A DNA stretch of 64,000 bases, taken from positions 248,001 through 312,000 of the forward strand of contig NZ_CP147915.1 of the NCBI RefSeq assembly GCF_039645585.1, given 5' to 3'. This DNA comes from Sulfurimonas sp. HSL-1656 (lineage in GTDB: Bacteria; Campylobacterota; Campylobacteria; Campylobacterales; Sulfurimonadaceae). The translations under genes were made by a program, and so were the position numbers. The notes beneath the pieces were generated by a model. The model saw only the letters and a program-made list of their open reading frames with translations, did not search any database and was not told the origin of the DNA. Positions 62,862-64,000 of this stretch are shown here, one piece after another. Every line of letters begins with the position of its first letter. Position 1 is the first letter of the stretch.

Positions 62862-62868
62862 AACTACG

Positions 62869-62874
62869 ATTGTA
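62869..62874 (-). promoter_or_regulatory. -10 box of the permease pair
   Basis: TACAAT on the minus strand ends seven bases before the ATG at 62861. It would make the permease pair a separate transcription unit from cydB. Confidence 0.5.
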
Positions 62875-62898
62875 GCGAAACCCCTGCGGCAAAAGGGG

Positions 62899-63018
62899 TC
62901 ACGACTGCTCTTTTTCGCGGCGGGCAATCTCGTCAACGTTGAGGCGGACGAAGCGGTAGCTGACGTAGATGATCAGCGGCCAGGAGGCGAACCAGATAAG
63001 TGAAGAGGTGTAATCCAT
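62899..63018 (-). CDS. CydX-sized small membrane protein downstream of cydB
   Basis: A 39-residue protein with a single transmembrane helix (about 5-25, SLIWFASWPLIIYVSYRFV) and a charged cytoplasmic tail. It lies ten bases after the cydB stop on the same strand, exactly where the cytochrome bd accessory subunit CydX is found in other bacteria. Sequence is unlike the E. coli CydX, so identity rests on position, size and topology. ATG 63018 follows AAGGAGCCC. Confidence 0.65.
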   Translation of the reverse strand: MDYTSSLIWFASWPLIIYVSYRFVRLNVDEIARREKEQS

Positions 63019-63028
63019 AACGGGCTCC

Positions 63029-64000
63029 TTAATAGTTGTGCGCGTCGGGCGCGTTGATCTCGTCTTCGGTGATCTTGACCCGGTCCATCGCACGCCAGGC
63101 GTAGGCGATGTAGGCGAGGACGAAGGGCACCATCAGCGAGACGTAGCTCATCACGGTCAGCGTATAGAGGCTGCCCGAGGCATTCTCGATCGTGAGCGAG
63201 TGCTGGAGGTCGTGCGTCGAGGGGTAGAAGGCCGTCCCGTTGAAGCCGACGGCGAGCAGCACCGCCATAACGGTCAGCACGATTCCGACCCCGTTGGTCC
63301 AGGCGCAGCAGCTCTTGCCGCGGAAGACCGTGTTGAAGACCGAGAGCAGGACCATGACGACCCCGGCGAGGAACATGATGCCCACTACGGGCATCTCGAT
63401 GAAGTTCCAGAAGTATTTATTCGGCACCATCGATACCGTTTTGGTGGCGGCATCGTAGGCAAAACCGTCTTTGAGGAAGATCCACGCGACGAAGCCGAGG
63501 AAGAACGGCAGGAACCAGACGATGTTGCGTTTGATCATCGTGCGGGCCTTGGCCTCGATCGGGGCATGGTCGATGCTCGAGATGAAATACATCCCGGCTG
63601 CGATGCGCACAAGGAAGAGCAGTGCGAATCCGAGCAGGTAGTTCATCGGGTTCAGTAGCGCTTCAAGGCCCCGAGCGCCACCCTGCCAGTGGACGAAGTT
63701 ATTGTCATCGAGGGCGAAATCCGCACCGCTGAAGAAGGTGCTGATGGCGATGCCGAGCAGCACGACGCCGAGGCTGCCGTTGATGTAGAGGAACGCTTCG
63801 TAGGTCTTCTGCCCCAGGACGTTGTCGGGCTTTTTGCGGTACTCGTAGCTGACCGCCTGGATGATAAAACAGAAGAGGATGACCATCCAGACCCAGTACG
63901 CCCCGCCGAAGCTCGTGGCGTAAAAGAGGGGAAAGGCGGCAAAGAGCGCCCCGCCGAAAAGGACCAGGGTCGTAAAGCCGAGCTCCCATTTGCGCCCCAG
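63029..64000 (-). CDS. cydB: Cytochrome d ubiquinol oxidase subunit II (5' end outside window)
   Basis: Subunit of cytochrome bd, a high-affinity quinol oxidase in the inner membrane. 323 codons are present, reading open through the right edge; the family has about 330-380, so only a short N-terminal part is missing. About eight helices are visible, with segments such as GGAYWVWMVILFCFIIQAVSYEYRKK and PYFLGFVAWIFLKDG-like stretches characteristic of CydB. cydA should lie just beyond the window. The enzyme suits microaerobic growth. Confidence 0.93.
   Translation of the reverse strand: MGRKWELGFTTLVLFGGALFAAFPLFYATSFGGAYWVWMVILFCFIIQAVSYEYRKKPDNVLGQKTYEAFLYINGSLGVVLLGIAISTFFSGADFALDDNNFVHWQGGARGLEALLNPMNYLLGFALLFLVRIAAGMYFISSIDHAPIEAKARTMIKRNIVWFLPFFLGFVAWIFLKDGFAYDAATKTVSMVPNKYFWNFIEMPVVGIMFLAGVVMVLLSVFNTVFRGKSCCAWTNGVGIVLTVMAVLLAVGFNGTAFYPSTHDLQHSLTIENASGSLYTLTVMSYVSLMVPFVLAYIAYAWRAMDRVKITEDEINAPDAHNY

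Overview
The window is chromosomal DNA from a GC-rich bacterium and reads as a free-living, respiring member of the Campylobacterota (Sulfurimonas-like). This placement is inferred from the gene set and protein style, not from a marker gene: a HisZ-like regulatory subunit in front of purA, a short PAS sensor with an Aer/CetB-type motif, a PerR next to a di-haem cytochrome c peroxidase, cytochrome bd, and promoters with strong -10 but weak -35 elements. Coding density is very high, and adjacent genes commonly overlap by 1-26 bases (ATGA, GTGA, TAATG), so many operons look translationally coupled. I see no phage genes, transposases, tRNA, rRNA or CRISPR. The only RNA gene is the SRP RNA at about 1157-1305.

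Layout. 1-6.6 kb: cell-wall genes (glmM end, lspA, uppP), SRP RNA, a secreted Cys/Lys repeat peptide with a DoxX protein, and an aminotransferase-hisZ-purA operon with a hairpin leader. 6.7-15.3 kb: a GGDEF/EAL protein, an SQR-like flavoprotein, msrA, a hemD/BFD-like pair, and perR facing a cytochrome c peroxidase. 15.4-21.8 kb: a complete MoxR-DUF58-DUF4381-VWA-VWA-TPR-BatD operon on the minus strand. 21.9-27.1 kb: an MMPL/RND exporter, beta-barrel and outer-membrane lipoprotein-sorting-like operon, divergent from a TetR gene with an operator-like inverted repeat between them. 27.1-29 kb: two small uncharacterised genes and an Asp-rich repeat lipoprotein.

29-42.9 kb is an export region: an ABC-2 exporter, a TetR-TolC-adaptor-RND operon, an NAD-dependent epimerase, a DUF4405 protein, and a TolC-MacA-MacB-type operon. 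43-47.6 kb holds a CsgG / small lipoprotein / DUF4810 / DUF799 lipoprotein operon, a patatin-like phospholipase and an OmpA protein with a strong terminator. 47.7-51.5 kb pairs an amidoligase with a class I glutamine amidotransferase, back to back with a tandem CDGSH protein, a toroid-like protein and a PCMT-family methyltransferase. 51.6-61.7 kb carries mostly single genes: PAS sensor, MFS, dgkA, ferritin-like, beta-CASP nuclease, ppsA, Mop protein, MgtC/DUF4010, LOG family and a deoxyribosyltransferase-like protein. 61.7-64 kb has a hairpin-rich spacer, a 13.7-copy heptanucleotide repeat, a two-gene permease, a CydX-sized membrane protein and the truncated cydB.

The strongest candidates for something undescribed are: the orphan Cys-repeat peptide plus DoxX pair without its expected modifying enzyme; the amidoligase-centred cluster; the recurrent -10 box six to eight bases ahead of ATG, which implies many leaderless mRNAs; and the heptamer array that supplies the stop codon of a permease gene.
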